Shown here piece after piece: positions 36,425 to 45,518 of a DNA stretch of 64,000 nt (its first letter is position 1; the number at the start of each line of letters is the position of its first letter). The translations under genes were made by a program, and so were the position numbers. The stretch is from Streptomyces melanogenes. Lineage in GTDB: Bacteria > Actinomycetota > Actinomycetes > Streptomycetales > Streptomycetaceae. The DNA is taken from contig NZ_BMTS01000002.1 in assembly GCF_014649795.1 (NCBI RefSeq), forward strand, positions 620,001 to 684,000, read 5' to 3'. The notes below the pieces were generated by a model that was not told where the DNA came from, did no database searches, and saw only the letters and a list, made by a program, of their open reading frames with translations.

Positions 36425-36559
36425 ACCAGCCCGCCGCCGGGTCGCAGGTGAAAAGGGGGTTCGGGGACGGGGCCTACCCCGAACGCCCCGTCCGTCGTGA
36501 CCTCTCGGCGTCGCCGTGTGATCGTGGCCGTACGCCCGATGCCGAACCGGGAGACCGTC

Positions 36560-37702
36560 ATGGCAGATCTGCAGGACGAGGCCGACGTCGCCACCGCCGG
36601 GATAGGCGCGCCGGACCGCCCCACCCGGAAACGCGGCTCGCAGGACGAGGTCGTCGCCCCCGGCGACACCCTCGACCCCGACGTGCGCGCCCGCATCCAC
36701 GCCCTCCTGCGCGCCCACCCCGTCGCCGACGGCTACAACACCCTCGCCCAGGTGCTGGTGAACACCCCGTGGCACGACGTCGAGCTCGGGGAGAGTTCGC
36801 TCGACACCGACATCCCGCGGCTGCGGCACGGCGGCGTCGGCGCGCAGTTCTGGTCGCTGATGGTCGCCGCCGACTGCCCGGACCCCGTCAGTGCCACGCT
36901 CGAACGCGTCGACCGGCTCCGTACGCTCGTCGACGCCTGCCCGGAGGGGCTGCGGCTGGCGCAGGCCGTAGGGGACCTCGCCGACGCCCGTAACCACGGC
37001 CGTATCGCGTCGCTGTTCGGGCCGGTCGCCGCCCACGCGCTCGGCGACTCGCTGGGCACGGTCCGGGCGTACCACGCCCTGGGCGTCCGCGCGGTCGCCC
37101 TCACCGCCACCGCGAGCTGGACCCGCGCGGGCCTCACCCGCTTCGGGCAGGAGGTCGTACGGGAGCTCAACCGGCTCGGCATGGTCATCGACCTGTCCGG
37201 CGCCGCCCCCGAGACCGTCCGCCAGACCCTCGGGGCCGCCAAGGCCCCGCTGATCTTCACCCGCTCGGCCGCCCGGGCCCTCACCGACCACCCGCTCAAC
37301 GTCACCGACGAGGTGGTCGGCGGGCTTCCCGAGAACGGGGGAGTGTGTCTGGTGAGTTTCTCCCCGGCTCAGGTCGCGCGGGCTGGGAGGGCCGCCTCTG
37401 TGCAGGACGTCGCCGATCACGTCGAGCATCTGCGCGGTGTCCTCGGGCCCGACCACATCGGCCTCTCCGGCGGGTACGGCCTCACCGCGGGCGCCCCGCG
37501 CACCGTAGGTCTGGAGGACGCCTCCTGCTACCCCGTACTGCTCGCCGAGCTCATCGGACGCGGCTGGGACGACACCGAGCTCGCCGCGCTGACCTGGGGG
37601 AACTTCGCCCGGGTCATCCGCGACGTCGACTTCGCCGCCCGCGCGGCCCAGCCCCGCAGGGGGCCCTCGACCGCCACCATCGAGGACCTGGACCCGGCGT
37701 AG
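36560..37702 (+). CDS. Degenerate M19 dipeptidase paralogue (probable pseudoenzyme)
   Basis: 380 aa, alignable end to end with the intact dipeptidase just upstream (shared [34 protein letters not shown] and LTWGNFARV). Every zinc ligand is changed: HxD is YNT (Tyr 59, Thr 61); the bridging Glu of KGAEGGHS is Val; the DLSH His is Gly; the FSH His is Arg; GGDYDG is SGGYGL. The substrate Arg of the SAR motif is kept. The open frame is intact, so it is probably a folded non-catalytic protein, not a broken gene. ATG at 36560 has GGGAGA upstream. Confidence 0.85.
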   Translation: MADLQDEADVATAGIGAPDRPTRKRGSQDEVVAPGDTLDPDVRARIHALLRAHPVADGYNTLAQVLVNTPWHDVELGESSLDTDIPRLRHGGVGAQFWSLMVAADCPDPVSATLERVDRLRTLVDACPEGLRLAQAVGDLADARNHGRIASLFGPVAAHALGDSLGTVRAYHALGVRAVALTATASWTRAGLTRFGQEVVRELNRLGMVIDLSGAAPETVRQTLGAAKAPLIFTRSAARALTDHPLNVTDEVVGGLPENGGVCLVSFSPAQVARAGRAASVQDVADHVEHLRGVLGPDHIGLSGGYGLTAGAPRTVGLEDASCYPVLLAELIGRGWDDTELAALTWGNFARVIRDVDFAARAAQPRRGPSTATIEDLDPA

Positions 37703-37709
37703 GAGCCCG

Positions 37710-39035
37710 CTAGGCCCTCGGGCGGCCCATCGCCCGGAACGTCCAGCCCGCCTCGCGCCACTTCACCGCGTCCAGCGCGTTCCGACCGTCCAGGACGATC
37801 CGGGCCCCGGCCACCTCGCCCAGCGCGGCCGGGTCGAGGTCGCGGAACTCGCGCCACTCGGTGAGGTGGAGCACCACGTCCGCGCCCCGGACCGCGTCCA
37901 GCGCGGTGTCCGCGTAACCCAGCGTGGGGAAGAGGCGGCGGGCGTTGTCCATGCCCTTGGGGTCGTAGACGGTGACCTGGCCGCCCTGGAGGTGGATCTG
38001 CCCGGCCACGTTCAGGGCGGGCGAGTCGCGTACGTCGTCGGAGTCCGGCTTGAAGGTCGCGCCGAGCACCGCGACCCGCTTGCCGAGGAAGGAGCCGCCG
38101 CCGAGCGCCTCCCGCGCCATCTCGACCATCTGGCCGCGGCGGCGCATGTTGATGGAGTCGATCTCGCGCAGGAAGGTGAGCGCCTGGTCGGCGCCGAGCT
38201 CACCGGCCCGGGCCATGAACGCGCGGATGTCCTTCGGCAGACAGCCGCCGCCGAAGCCGATCCCGGCCCGCAGGAACTTCTTCCCGATCCGCTCGTCGTG
38301 CCCGATGGCCTCGGCCAGCTTCACGACGTCACCGTCGGCGGCCTCGCACACCTCGGCCATGGCGTTGATGAACGAGATCTTGGTGGCCAGGAAGGAGTTC
38401 GCCGAGGTCTTCACCAGCTCGGCGGTCGGGAAGTCGGTCACCACGAACGGGGAGCCCTCGCCGACCGGCGTCGCGTACACCTCGCGCAGCAGCTTCTCGG
38501 CCCGCTCGCTCTCCACACCGACCACGATCCGGTCGGGGTGCAGGGTGTCGTTCACGGCGAAGCCCTCGCGCAGGAACTCGGGGTTCCAGGCCAGCTGCAC
38601 GCCCTCCGGCAGCCCCGCCGCGAGCCGGGCCGCGGACCCGACCGGCACGGTCGACTTCCCGACCACCAGCGCGCCCTCGCGCAGATGCGGGGCGAGCGAG
38701 GCGAAGGCGGCGTCGACGTACGACATGTCGCAGGCGTACTCGCCGTGCTTCTGCGGGGTGTTCACACAGACGAAGTGCACATCGCCGAAGGCGCCGACCT
38801 CCTCCCAGGAGGTGGTGAAGCGCAGCCGCCCGCTGGACCCCTCGATCCCGGCGACATGCCGGCCCAGCAGCTCTTCGAGCCCCGGCTCGTACATCGGCAC
38901 GCGCCCCTGCGCCAGCATCTCGATCTTCTCGGGGACGACGTCGAGGCCCAGCACCTCGAATCCCAGCTCCGCCATGGCCGCGGCGTGGGTGGCCCCGAGG
39001 TATCCGGTGCCGATCACAGTGATCTTGAGGGCCAT
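37710..39035 (-). CDS. UDP-glucose 6-dehydrogenase
   Basis: 441 aa nucleotide-sugar dehydrogenase. It has the NAD-binding GTGYLGATHAAAMAELG at the N terminus, EFLREGFAVNDTLHPDRIV, the catalytic Cys about 265 in GFGGGCLPKDIRAF, and ATFKPDSDDVRDSP near the C terminus. It oxidises UDP-glucose to UDP-glucuronate, a precursor for wall or capsular glycans. ATG at 39035 has CCAGGAGCACCGC upstream. It converges on the pseudo-dipeptidase with a 7-nt gap. Other UDP-sugars are possible for this family. Confidence 0.93.
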   Translation of the reverse strand: MALKITVIGTGYLGATHAAAMAELGFEVLGLDVVPEKIEMLAQGRVPMYEPGLEELLGRHVAGIEGSSGRLRFTTSWEEVGAFGDVHFVCVNTPQKHGEYACDMSYVDAAFASLAPHLREGALVVGKSTVPVGSAARLAAGLPEGVQLAWNPEFLREGFAVNDTLHPDRIVVGVESERAEKLLREVYATPVGEGSPFVVTDFPTAELVKTSANSFLATKISFINAMAEVCEAADGDVVKLAEAIGHDERIGKKFLRAGIGFGGGCLPKDIRAFMARAGELGADQALTFLREIDSINMRRRGQMVEMAREALGGGSFLGKRVAVLGATFKPDSDDVRDSPALNVAGQIHLQGGQVTVYDPKGMDNARRLFPTLGYADTALDAVRGADVVLHLTEWREFRDLDPAALGEVAGARIVLDGRNALDAVKWREAGWTFRAMGRPRA

Positions 39036-39224
39036 GCGGTGCTCCTGGGAGGTACGGGCTTGAGGGCGCTGCCCGAGCATAGTCGGGGCCGTACGGGGCC
39101 CGTGATCCGCACTGATCCCAAGCGGTCGCGGCCTGTCGTCAAACTCACGTATGCCCCGGGCCGTACGCCCCACTAAAATTGAGGTTACTTAACGGTAGTT
39201 AGCGCCCTTGGGGAGTGAGTCACC

Positions 39225-40382
39225 TTGGCCGGAACGGCTGATTTCGACCTGTACCGCCCGTCCGAAGAACACGACATGCTCCGCGACGCGATCCGCTCGC
39301 TCTCCGAGGCGAAGATCGCGCCGTTCGCGGCCGAGGTCGACGAGGAGGCCCGCTTCCCGCAGGAGGCGCTGGACGCCCTGGTCGCGAACGACCTGCACGC
39401 CGTGCACGTCCCCGAGGAGTACGGCGGCGCCGGCGCCGACGCGCTCGCCACCGTCATCGTGATCGAGGAGGTGGCCCGCGTCTGCGCGTCCTCCTCCCTC
39501 ATCCCGGCCGTGAACAAGCTCGGCTCGCTCCCGGTGATCCTCTCCGGCTCCGAGGAGCTGAAGAAGAAGTACCTGGGCCCGCTGGCCAAGGGCGACGCGA
39601 TGTTCTCGTACTGCCTCTCGGAGCCCGACGCGGGCTCGGACGCGGCGGGCATGAAGACCCGCGCGGTCCGCGACGGCGACTTCTGGGTCCTCAACGGCGT
39701 GAAGCGCTGGATCACCAACGCGGGCGTCTCCGACTACTACACGGTCATGGCCGTCACCGACCCGGAGAAGCGCTCGAAGGGCATCTCCGCCTTCGTCGTC
39801 GAGAAGTCGGACGAGGGCGTCTCCTTCGGCGCCCCGGAGAAGAAGCTCGGCATCAAGGGCTCCCCGACCCGCGAGGTCTACCTCGACAACGTGCGCATCC
39901 CCGCGGACCGCATGATCGGCGAGGAGGGCACCGGCTTCGCCACGGCGATGAAGACCCTGGACCACACCCGCATCACCATCGCGGCCCAGGCCCTCGGCAT
40001 CGCCCAGGGCGCCCTCGACTACGCCAAGGGCTACGTCAAGGAGCGCAAGCAGTTCGGCAAGCCGATCGCCGAGTTCCAGGGCATCCAGTTCATGCTCGCC
40101 GACATGGCGATGAAGATCTCCGCCGCCCGCGCCCTCACCTACCAGGCCGCGGCGGCCTCGGAGCGCGGCGACGCGGACCTGACCTACCTGGGCGCGGCGG
40201 CGAAGTGCTTCGCCTCGGACGTCGCCATGGAGGCCACCACGGACGCCGTCCAGCTCCTCGGCGGCTACGGCTACACCCGCGACTACCCGGTCGAGCGCAT
40301 GATGCGCGACGCGAAGATCACGCAGATCTACGAGGGTACGAACCAGGTCCAGCGCATCGTCATGGCGCGCAACCTGCCGTAA
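39225..40382 (+). CDS. Acyl-CoA dehydrogenase
   Basis: 385 aa FAD-dependent enzyme of the short/medium-chain type. FAD and substrate motifs: YCLSEPDAGSDAAGMKTRA, KRWITNAGVSDYY, QFGKPIAEFQGIQFMLADM and the catalytic Glu about 370 in IYEGTNQVQRIVMAR. It introduces a 2,3-double bond into an acyl-CoA during beta-oxidation or branched amino-acid breakdown. The start appears to be TTG at 39225 behind GGGGAG. The spacer from UGD is AT-rich (TTACTTAACGGTAGTTAGC), a candidate promoter. Confidence 0.95.
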   Translation: MAGTADFDLYRPSEEHDMLRDAIRSLSEAKIAPFAAEVDEEARFPQEALDALVANDLHAVHVPEEYGGAGADALATVIVIEEVARVCASSSLIPAVNKLGSLPVILSGSEELKKKYLGPLAKGDAMFSYCLSEPDAGSDAAGMKTRAVRDGDFWVLNGVKRWITNAGVSDYYTVMAVTDPEKRSKGISAFVVEKSDEGVSFGAPEKKLGIKGSPTREVYLDNVRIPADRMIGEEGTGFATAMKTLDHTRITIAAQALGIAQGALDYAKGYVKERKQFGKPIAEFQGIQFMLADMAMKISAARALTYQAAAASERGDADLTYLGAAAKCFASDVAMEATTDAVQLLGGYGYTRDYPVERMMRDAKITQIYEGTNQVQRIVMARNLP

Positions 40383-40393
40383 CGGCGAACGAG

Positions 40394-40431
40394 TCGGGCC
40401 CGCATCCGTGGAGTCACGGATGCGGGCCCGA
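40394..40431. terminator. Bidirectional terminator, perfect 17-bp stem
   Basis: TCGGGCCCGCATCCGTG (40394-40410) and its complement (40415-40431) around the 4-nt loop GAGT. It is 12 nt after the acyl-CoA dehydrogenase stop and 20 nt after the convergent surface-protein stop. Confidence 0.85.
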
Positions 40432-40450
40432 GGCGTGTCCGGGGCTGTGC

Positions 40451-41704
40451 TCAGCCGTCGGTACGGCGGCGGCGCACGGCCGCGACCGCACCCGCCCCGA
40501 CCACCAGGGCCGCGCCGCCCGCGAGGGCGAGCTGCGGGGTGGCGGAGGAGGACCCGGTGGCGGCGAGCTGCCCGGAGCTGGTGGTGTTCACCGGGGTGGT
40601 GGAGGTGCCGCCCTGCGGCTTGCTGTCCGGGGTGCTCTTCCCCTGCGTGCCGGGCTTGGTACCGGCGGCGAGGATCTCGAACGGGTACTTGTCCAGCGGC
40701 GGCTGGGAGCCGTCGCAGGGCTTCTCCCCGTTCAGAGCCGCGACGAAGGCGAAGCCCTGGCCCGCCGGGGTCTTGGCGTCGAGCTTCAGCCGGAGCTTCA
40801 CGTCGGCGTGCGCACCGGCCGCCAGGTTCTCGACCACACCCGCGCGGTGCAGGCTGTCGACGTCCTTCCAGCCGCCGGACTTGGCGGTGGACCACTGGAG
40901 GTGCAGCAGGCCGGGCGCCACCTTGTGGTTGCCCTTGTCGGCGGCCCAGACGTAGGTGAACGGCCGCAGCCTGGCGATGGCCTTGTCCGTGCCGTTGGTG
41001 ATCCGCAGCGAGAACTCGGCGCTGGTGCCGGCGGCGAGCTGCGACGGCAGACCGGTGAGGACCGAGCTGACGAGCAGGCTGCCGGGCTCGCAGGAGGGGT
41101 TCTCGGCCGCCTTCTTGGCGTCGGCGAGCGCCTGGTCGGCGCTCTCCTTGGAGGCGCGCGTGGTCCGCACCGCCTCCGAGGCCGTGTGGAGCGCCTTGAA
41201 CGCGGCGACCTCCGCGTCCTTCGCCTCCTCGGCGGCCGCCTTGGACTTCTCGACGGCGGTCTTCTCGACGGCGGCCGCCGCCTCGGCGTCCTTCTTGGCT
41301 TCGGCGAGCGCCTTCTGGGCGGCGGCCCGGTCCGCGGCCGTCGCGTCGGCGGGCAGCTTGTCGAGGATGAACTGCGCGTCCGAGAGGGCCTTGTCGGCGA
41401 CGGCCTTCGCGGCGGTCGCGGCGCCCGCCTCCTTGTCGGCGGCCTTCGCCTTCACGTGGAGCGGCGAGCTGTCGGAGGTCGCCGCGGCCACGGCCTGCTT
41501 GGCGCTCTCCTCGGCGGCGAGAGCCTCCTCGTACGCCTTCTTCGCCGCGGCCGCCGCCTTCTCCAGCTCCGCGACGGTCGGCTTCTTCTGCTGCGTCTGC
41601 GACGGCGGCTGCGCGTCGGCGAACGCCGACCCGGCCGACAGCATCACGACGGGCGCGGTCACGGCGGCGGCGACGGCCGTCGCCAGAGCACGGCGAATGT
41701 TCAC
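40451..41704 (-). CDS. Coiled-coil surface protein with LAxTG sorting signal
   Basis: 417 aa. Signal peptide about 1-29 (cleavage in SAFA-DA). Residues about 43-203 are a long Ala/Lys/Glu-rich heptad region, probably a helical stalk. A globular part (about 205-340) has CEPGSLLVSSV and KPCDGSQ cysteines. It is followed by a Thr/Ser/Gly linker, LAATG at 380-384, a hydrophobic helix and RRRRTDG. LAxTG is the motif preferred by class E sortases in streptomycetes. ATG at 41704. Likely holds its head away from the peptidoglycan; ligand unknown. Confidence 0.85.
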   Translation of the reverse strand: MNIRRALATAVAAAVTAPVVMLSAGSAFADAQPPSQTQQKKPTVAELEKAAAAAKKAYEEALAAEESAKQAVAAATSDSSPLHVKAKAADKEAGAATAAKAVADKALSDAQFILDKLPADATAADRAAAQKALAEAKKDAEAAAAVEKTAVEKSKAAAEEAKDAEVAAFKALHTASEAVRTTRASKESADQALADAKKAAENPSCEPGSLLVSSVLTGLPSQLAAGTSAEFSLRITNGTDKAIARLRPFTYVWAADKGNHKVAPGLLHLQWSTAKSGGWKDVDSLHRAGVVENLAAGAHADVKLRLKLDAKTPAGQGFAFVAALNGEKPCDGSQPPLDKYPFEILAAGTKPGTQGKSTPDSKPQGGTSTTPVNTTSSGQLAATGSSSATPQLALAGGAALVVGAGAVAAVRRRRTDG

Positions 41705-41796
41705 TACGGCCCTTCGGGTACGTAAGGAAGAATCACGAATGCCGGTGATCGTATGACCGGAACAAGGGGCGCAGTAGTGGTTTCTTTACGTCAAAA

Positions 41797-41835
41797 GCCC
41801 CGCCCGGCCCGCCAGTTGGGCGGGCAAAGCGGGGC
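41797..41835 (-). terminator. Rho-independent-type terminator after the first LCP gene
   Basis: On the minus strand the transcript forms GCCCCGC/GCGGGGC outer and GCCCGCC/GGCGGGC inner stems with small internal bulges, followed by TTTT. It lies about 65 nt after the LCP stop at 41901. Confidence 0.65.
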
Positions 41836-41900
41836 AAGGGCGGGCAGTTGTGCAGGTCCCTGTGGTTTTTCTGTGAGTCTTGTCGCGCTCCGGCGAGGTG

Positions 41901-43247
41901 TCAGCGGGACGAAGTCACCGTGACCTTCTGGTCGTTGTTCAGCTCGTTCACCAGCTGCTTGACCTTGCCGCTGTCCCACACCAGGGACGTCTGCGGGCCG
42001 TTGCCGGAGATCGGCATGTTCATCGAGGTGCCGCCGCCGCTGGTGACGCCCTTCATCGCCCAGAACATGTCGCCCAGGTCGAACAGGCTCATGTCCTTGT
42101 CGACGATCAGCGTGTCCAGGCCCGCGCCCATCACCGGGTACAGCTTGAACGGGTTGAGCACGGTCGACGGGGTCGCCGTCTGGCTGGCCAGGGCGGACAG
42201 GAAGCGCTGCTGGTTCTTGGTGCGCTCCAGGTCGCCGGCCGCGTAGCCGTGGCGGTTGCGGACGAAGGCGAGGGCCTGCTGGCCGTCGAGGGTCTGCTTG
42301 CCCTTCTTGAAGTCGGCGCCCGAGTCCTTGTCCTTGATGTCCTGCGGGATGTCGATCTCCACGCCGCCGACCGCGTCCACGATGTTCGCGAAGCCCGCGA
42401 AGCCGATCTCGGCGTAGTGGTCGATGTGCAGCCCGGTGTTGGCCTCGACCGTGCGCACAAGCAGCTCGGGGCCGTCCATCGCGTACGCCGCGTTCAGCTT
42501 GTTGTGGCCCTTGGCCGGGAACAGCTTGCCGGACTGGGAGCCCTTGAAGCTGGGGATCTGCACCCACGAGTCGCGCGGCAGCGAGATCATCGTGTTCCCG
42601 TTGTCACCGGTGTGCAGGATCATCATCGAGTCGGTCCGCTTGCCCTCGGCGGAGCCGGTGTGCAGCTTCTTCTTCTGGTCCTTGGAGAGCCCGTCGCGGG
42701 AGTCCGAACCGACGATGAGGTAGTTGGTGCCCTTGCCGTCGGCGGGGCGGTCGATGACCTTCGACAGGTCCACGTCGCGGTGCATCTTGCCGTCGGCCCA
42801 GAAGTACGTGCCCACCGAGACGCCGACGACCGCGACCACCAGGACCGCCGAGCCGATCAGGATGCGGCGCTTCCAGTTCGGCCGGGGCCTGGCGGGGGCG
42901 CCTGCCGCGCCCGGGCCGCCGCCGGGTCCGCCCGGACCCCGGCCGCCGGGGCCGCCGGGGCCGCGCCCGGACGGGGTGCCGTAGACCTGGCCGTCGCTGT
43001 AGCCGCTGTCGTACGCGCCGGGTGCGGGCACACCGTTGCCGTACTGCTGCTGTCCGTAGCCGGCGCCGTCGTCGTACGAGGGCTGCTGCGGCGGGACCGG
43101 GCGCTGCGGGCGCACCGGGGTGGAGCCCACCGGCCGCTGCACGTGGCGCATCACGCGCGGGCCGTCCGGCTGCGCGGCGGAGCTGCCGCGGCCGTAGCGC
43201 TCGCCGCGGTCGTCGTCGGACCATCCGTCGTTCATGCGGTCAAGCAT
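41901..43247 (-). CDS. LCP (LytR-CpsA-Psr) family protein 1
   Basis: 448 aa. A long Gly/Pro-rich cytoplasmic N terminus is followed by one membrane helix (about 135-157) and an extracytoplasmic LCP domain: IVGSDSRDG, RTDSMMILHT, SLPRDSWV, LNAAYAMDGPELLVRTVE, DHYAEIGF and a final RHG..DLERTKNQQRF. LCP enzymes transfer polyprenyl-linked glycans to the wall. No LytR_C domain follows, unlike three of the other members. ATG at 43247 has GGGGGA upstream; ATG at 43235 is an alternative. Divergent from the thioesterase gene. Confidence 0.92.
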   Translation of the reverse strand: MLDRMNDGWSDDDRGERYGRGSSAAQPDGPRVMRHVQRPVGSTPVRPQRPVPPQQPSYDDGAGYGQQQYGNGVPAPGAYDSGYSDGQVYGTPSGRGPGGPGGRGPGGPGGGPGAAGAPARPRPNWKRRILIGSAVLVVAVVGVSVGTYFWADGKMHRDVDLSKVIDRPADGKGTNYLIVGSDSRDGLSKDQKKKLHTGSAEGKRTDSMMILHTGDNGNTMISLPRDSWVQIPSFKGSQSGKLFPAKGHNKLNAAYAMDGPELLVRTVEANTGLHIDHYAEIGFAGFANIVDAVGGVEIDIPQDIKDKDSGADFKKGKQTLDGQQALAFVRNRHGYAAGDLERTKNQQRFLSALASQTATPSTVLNPFKLYPVMGAGLDTLIVDKDMSLFDLGDMFWAMKGVTSGGGTSMNMPISGNGPQTSLVWDSGKVKQLVNELNNDQKVTVTSSR

Positions 43248-43363
43248 GCACGGGTCCCCCGCGTGTCTGACAGGCCGGGTGGGGGTCTGGGCCCGGGCTG
43301 TTGCACAGCTGATGCAATGTGCGCGCAATGAGGACACGCCCGGCCGCGCATAAGCTGGGCGGT

Positions 43364-43888
43364 ATGACTGATCTTCCGGGCAAGCCGACCTCGGCGTCCC
43401 GTACCACCCTGAGCCACATCATGACCGCCCATGACACCAACCTGCTGGGTACGGTGCACGGCGGCGTGATCATGAAGCTGGTGGACGACGCCGCGGGGGC
43501 GGTCGCGGGACGCCACTCCGGGGGCCCGGCGGTCACGGCGTCCATGGACGAGATGGCGTTCCTGCTGCCGGTCAGGGTCGGGGACCTGGTCCATGTGAAG
43601 GCCCAGGTCAACTGGACCGGCCGGTCCTCGATGGAGGTCGGCGTACGGGTCCTGGCCGAGCGCTGGAACGAGTCCACGCCGGCGCAGCAGGTCGGCTCGG
43701 CGTACCTGGTCTTCGCGGCGGTCGACGCGGACGGCAAGCCGCGGCCGGTCCCGCCGGTGCTCCCGGAGACGGAGCGCGACGAACGCCGCTACCAGGAGGC
43801 CCAAATCCGCCGCACCCACCGCTTGGCGCGGCGCCGGGCGATCTTGGAGCTCAGGGAGAAGCGCGCGGCCGAGGGCTTGGACGACTAG
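43364..43888 (+). CDS. Hotdog-fold acyl-CoA thioesterase (YciA/PaaI-like)
   Basis: 174 aa. The single-hotdog active-site segment is HDTNLLGTVHGGVIMKLVDDAAGAVAGRHSG (the Asp/Gly helix region), followed by VKAQVNWTGRSSMEVGVRV. The extended C-terminal helix (about 120-174, Arg/Glu-rich) is typical of the bacterial acyl-CoA thioester hydrolase group. It hydrolyses an acyl-CoA, substrate unknown. ATG at 43364 is preferred over an earlier in-frame ATG because it starts MTDLPGKPTSASRTTLSH. Confidence 0.88.
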   Translation: MTDLPGKPTSASRTTLSHIMTAHDTNLLGTVHGGVIMKLVDDAAGAVAGRHSGGPAVTASMDEMAFLLPVRVGDLVHVKAQVNWTGRSSMEVGVRVLAERWNESTPAQQVGSAYLVFAAVDADGKPRPVPPVLPETERDERRYQEAQIRRTHRLARRRAILELREKRAAEGLDD

Positions 43889-43935
43889 CCGTCCCCCCCC
43901 GGGGCCGCTCCCCCCCCCGCCACGGCGAGGCACCC

Positions 43936-45399
43936 CTAAGGACACACCACCTGGTCCCCCCGTACCGTCTCGAACTCCCCCGCCCCCTCCGCCACCTCCC
44001 CCCGCACCGGTGTCACCCCCCGGAAGTCCGTCCCCGCCGTCACCCGTAGCGTGGCGCCGAGGCCTTTGACCGGGTGGAGTTCCGCGCCGGGGAGGGCCGC
44101 TGCCAGGGAGCGGGCCGAGCGGTCCCAGCGCGGGTCGTATTCGACCAGCGTGCGCGGCAGGTCCCGCGCGCCGCCCGCCATCGGCGTCCCCGTCGTCCTA
44201 AAGCCCGTCGCCCGCAGCGCGTCGTCCACCCGGCGCCCCAGCCCGTCCGTACGCGTGCCGTTGTAGACCTGCACCCGGATCCGGTCCGGCGCCACCTCGA
44301 CCATCGCCCCGGGCGCGTGCCCCTTCCCGTCCTGCGCCCCGCGCACCTGCGCCAGCGGCGCGTCCTCGCGCAGCGCCGCGAACAGCTTGCGCGACTTCGC
44401 CGGGTCCCACTTCACCGTCGACCCGATCCCCTTCACCGGGAAGCTCATCTGCCCGATCGGCACGGTCGCGAACTCCGACGACGCCGGCGAGAAGCCCCGC
44501 ATCGTCCGGCCGAGCGACAGGATCTCCTCCGCCCCGAACCCCTGGTCCGCCCGGACCGACGACAGCAGCGTCGAGGCGACCTCGCGGAAGCGCACCGGGT
44601 TCATCAGCACCCCCGACCCCGTCGCCTTGTGGATCAGCGCCGCCATGAACCGCTGCTGGCGCTGCATCCGGCCGAGGTCCGCCGACCCGTCGGTGTGCCG
44701 GGAGCGTACGTACTGGAGCGCCTGTCCGCCGTCGAGCTCGTGCGTGCCCGCCGCGAGGTCGAGACCGGTGTAGGAGTCCTTCATCGGGCGGGCCGTGCAG
44801 ATCTGCACCCCGCCGAGCACGTCCACCGTCTTCATGAAGCTGGTGAAGTCGACCTCCAGGTAGTGGTCCATCTTCAGCCCGGTCATGTGCTCCACCGTGC
44901 GCACGGTCAGCGCCGGCCCGCCCTCCGCGTACGCCGCGTTGATCTTCACGGGGTGCTGGTTGTGGTGCGCGCCGGTGTTCTGGTCGGTGTGCTCGGGGAT
45001 CTCCGCGTAGCTGTCGCGCGGCAGGCTCACCACGCTCGCCCGGTTCCGGTCCGCCGAGACGTGCACGATCATCATCGTGTCGGTGCAGTGGCAGGGCGCC
45101 CCGCCCAGGCGGTACTTCTCCTTCTCCTCCGGCGTGATCGTCTCCCGGCCGTCCGTGCCGACGAGCAGGATGTTGGTGCCGTGCCCCGCCTGCGGCCGGT
45201 TCTTCATGTCCTTGAAGGGATCCACCCGCCCGATCCCGCCGTCCAGACTGGTCACCACGGCGTGCCCGACCCCGCCCGCGCCCAGCACGAGGACCGAGAG
45301 GGTCGTCGCCATCCGCATGCCCCAGCGGGGCCGCTCGTCCTGCTGTCTGCTGCGGGGCCGGTCGGTACGGGGGGAACGGGAGCGGGGGGGCGTGGGCAC
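43936..45399 (-). CDS. LCP family protein 2 (with LytR_C domain)
   Basis: 487 aa. Short basic cytoplasmic segment, one membrane helix (about 30-50), LCP domain with LVGTDGRETITPEEK, CTDTMMIVHVS, SLPRDSYAEI, INAAYAEGGPALTVRTVE, DHYLEVDF and RSRHTDGSADLGRMQRQQRF. A C-terminal LytR_C domain starts near RIRVQVYNGTRTDGLG. Start GTG 45399 is chosen because of GCGGAGGTCCCC just before it; GTG at 45435 is possible. Convergent with the thioesterase gene. Confidence 0.9.
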   Translation of the reverse strand: MPTPPRSRSPRTDRPRSRQQDERPRWGMRMATTLSVLVLGAGGVGHAVVTSLDGGIGRVDPFKDMKNRPQAGHGTNILLVGTDGRETITPEEKEKYRLGGAPCHCTDTMMIVHVSADRNRASVVSLPRDSYAEIPEHTDQNTGAHHNQHPVKINAAYAEGGPALTVRTVEHMTGLKMDHYLEVDFTSFMKTVDVLGGVQICTARPMKDSYTGLDLAAGTHELDGGQALQYVRSRHTDGSADLGRMQRQQRFMAALIHKATGSGVLMNPVRFREVASTLLSSVRADQGFGAEEILSLGRTMRGFSPASSEFATVPIGQMSFPVKGIGSTVKWDPAKSRKLFAALREDAPLAQVRGAQDGKGHAPGAMVEVAPDRIRVQVYNGTRTDGLGRRVDDALRATGFRTTGTPMAGGARDLPRTLVEYDPRWDRSARSLAAALPGAELHPVKGLGATLRVTAGTDFRGVTPVRGEVAEGAGEFETVRGDQVVCP

Positions 45400-45518
45400 G
45401 GGGACCTCCGCGGGCGAAAGGGGGATAGTGAGCACCGTAGGCCCATACGATCTGCGACAACCGGCGCCGCCCCGGCCGCGCGCAACGCTGTCCCCCGTTC
45501 GCGGTAACGTGACCCACG

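Noticed and set aside
43889..43935. C-run sequences between thioesterase and LCP gene
   Set aside because: Poly-C tracts could be G-quadruplex-like on the other strand, but are too few and short to support a feature.
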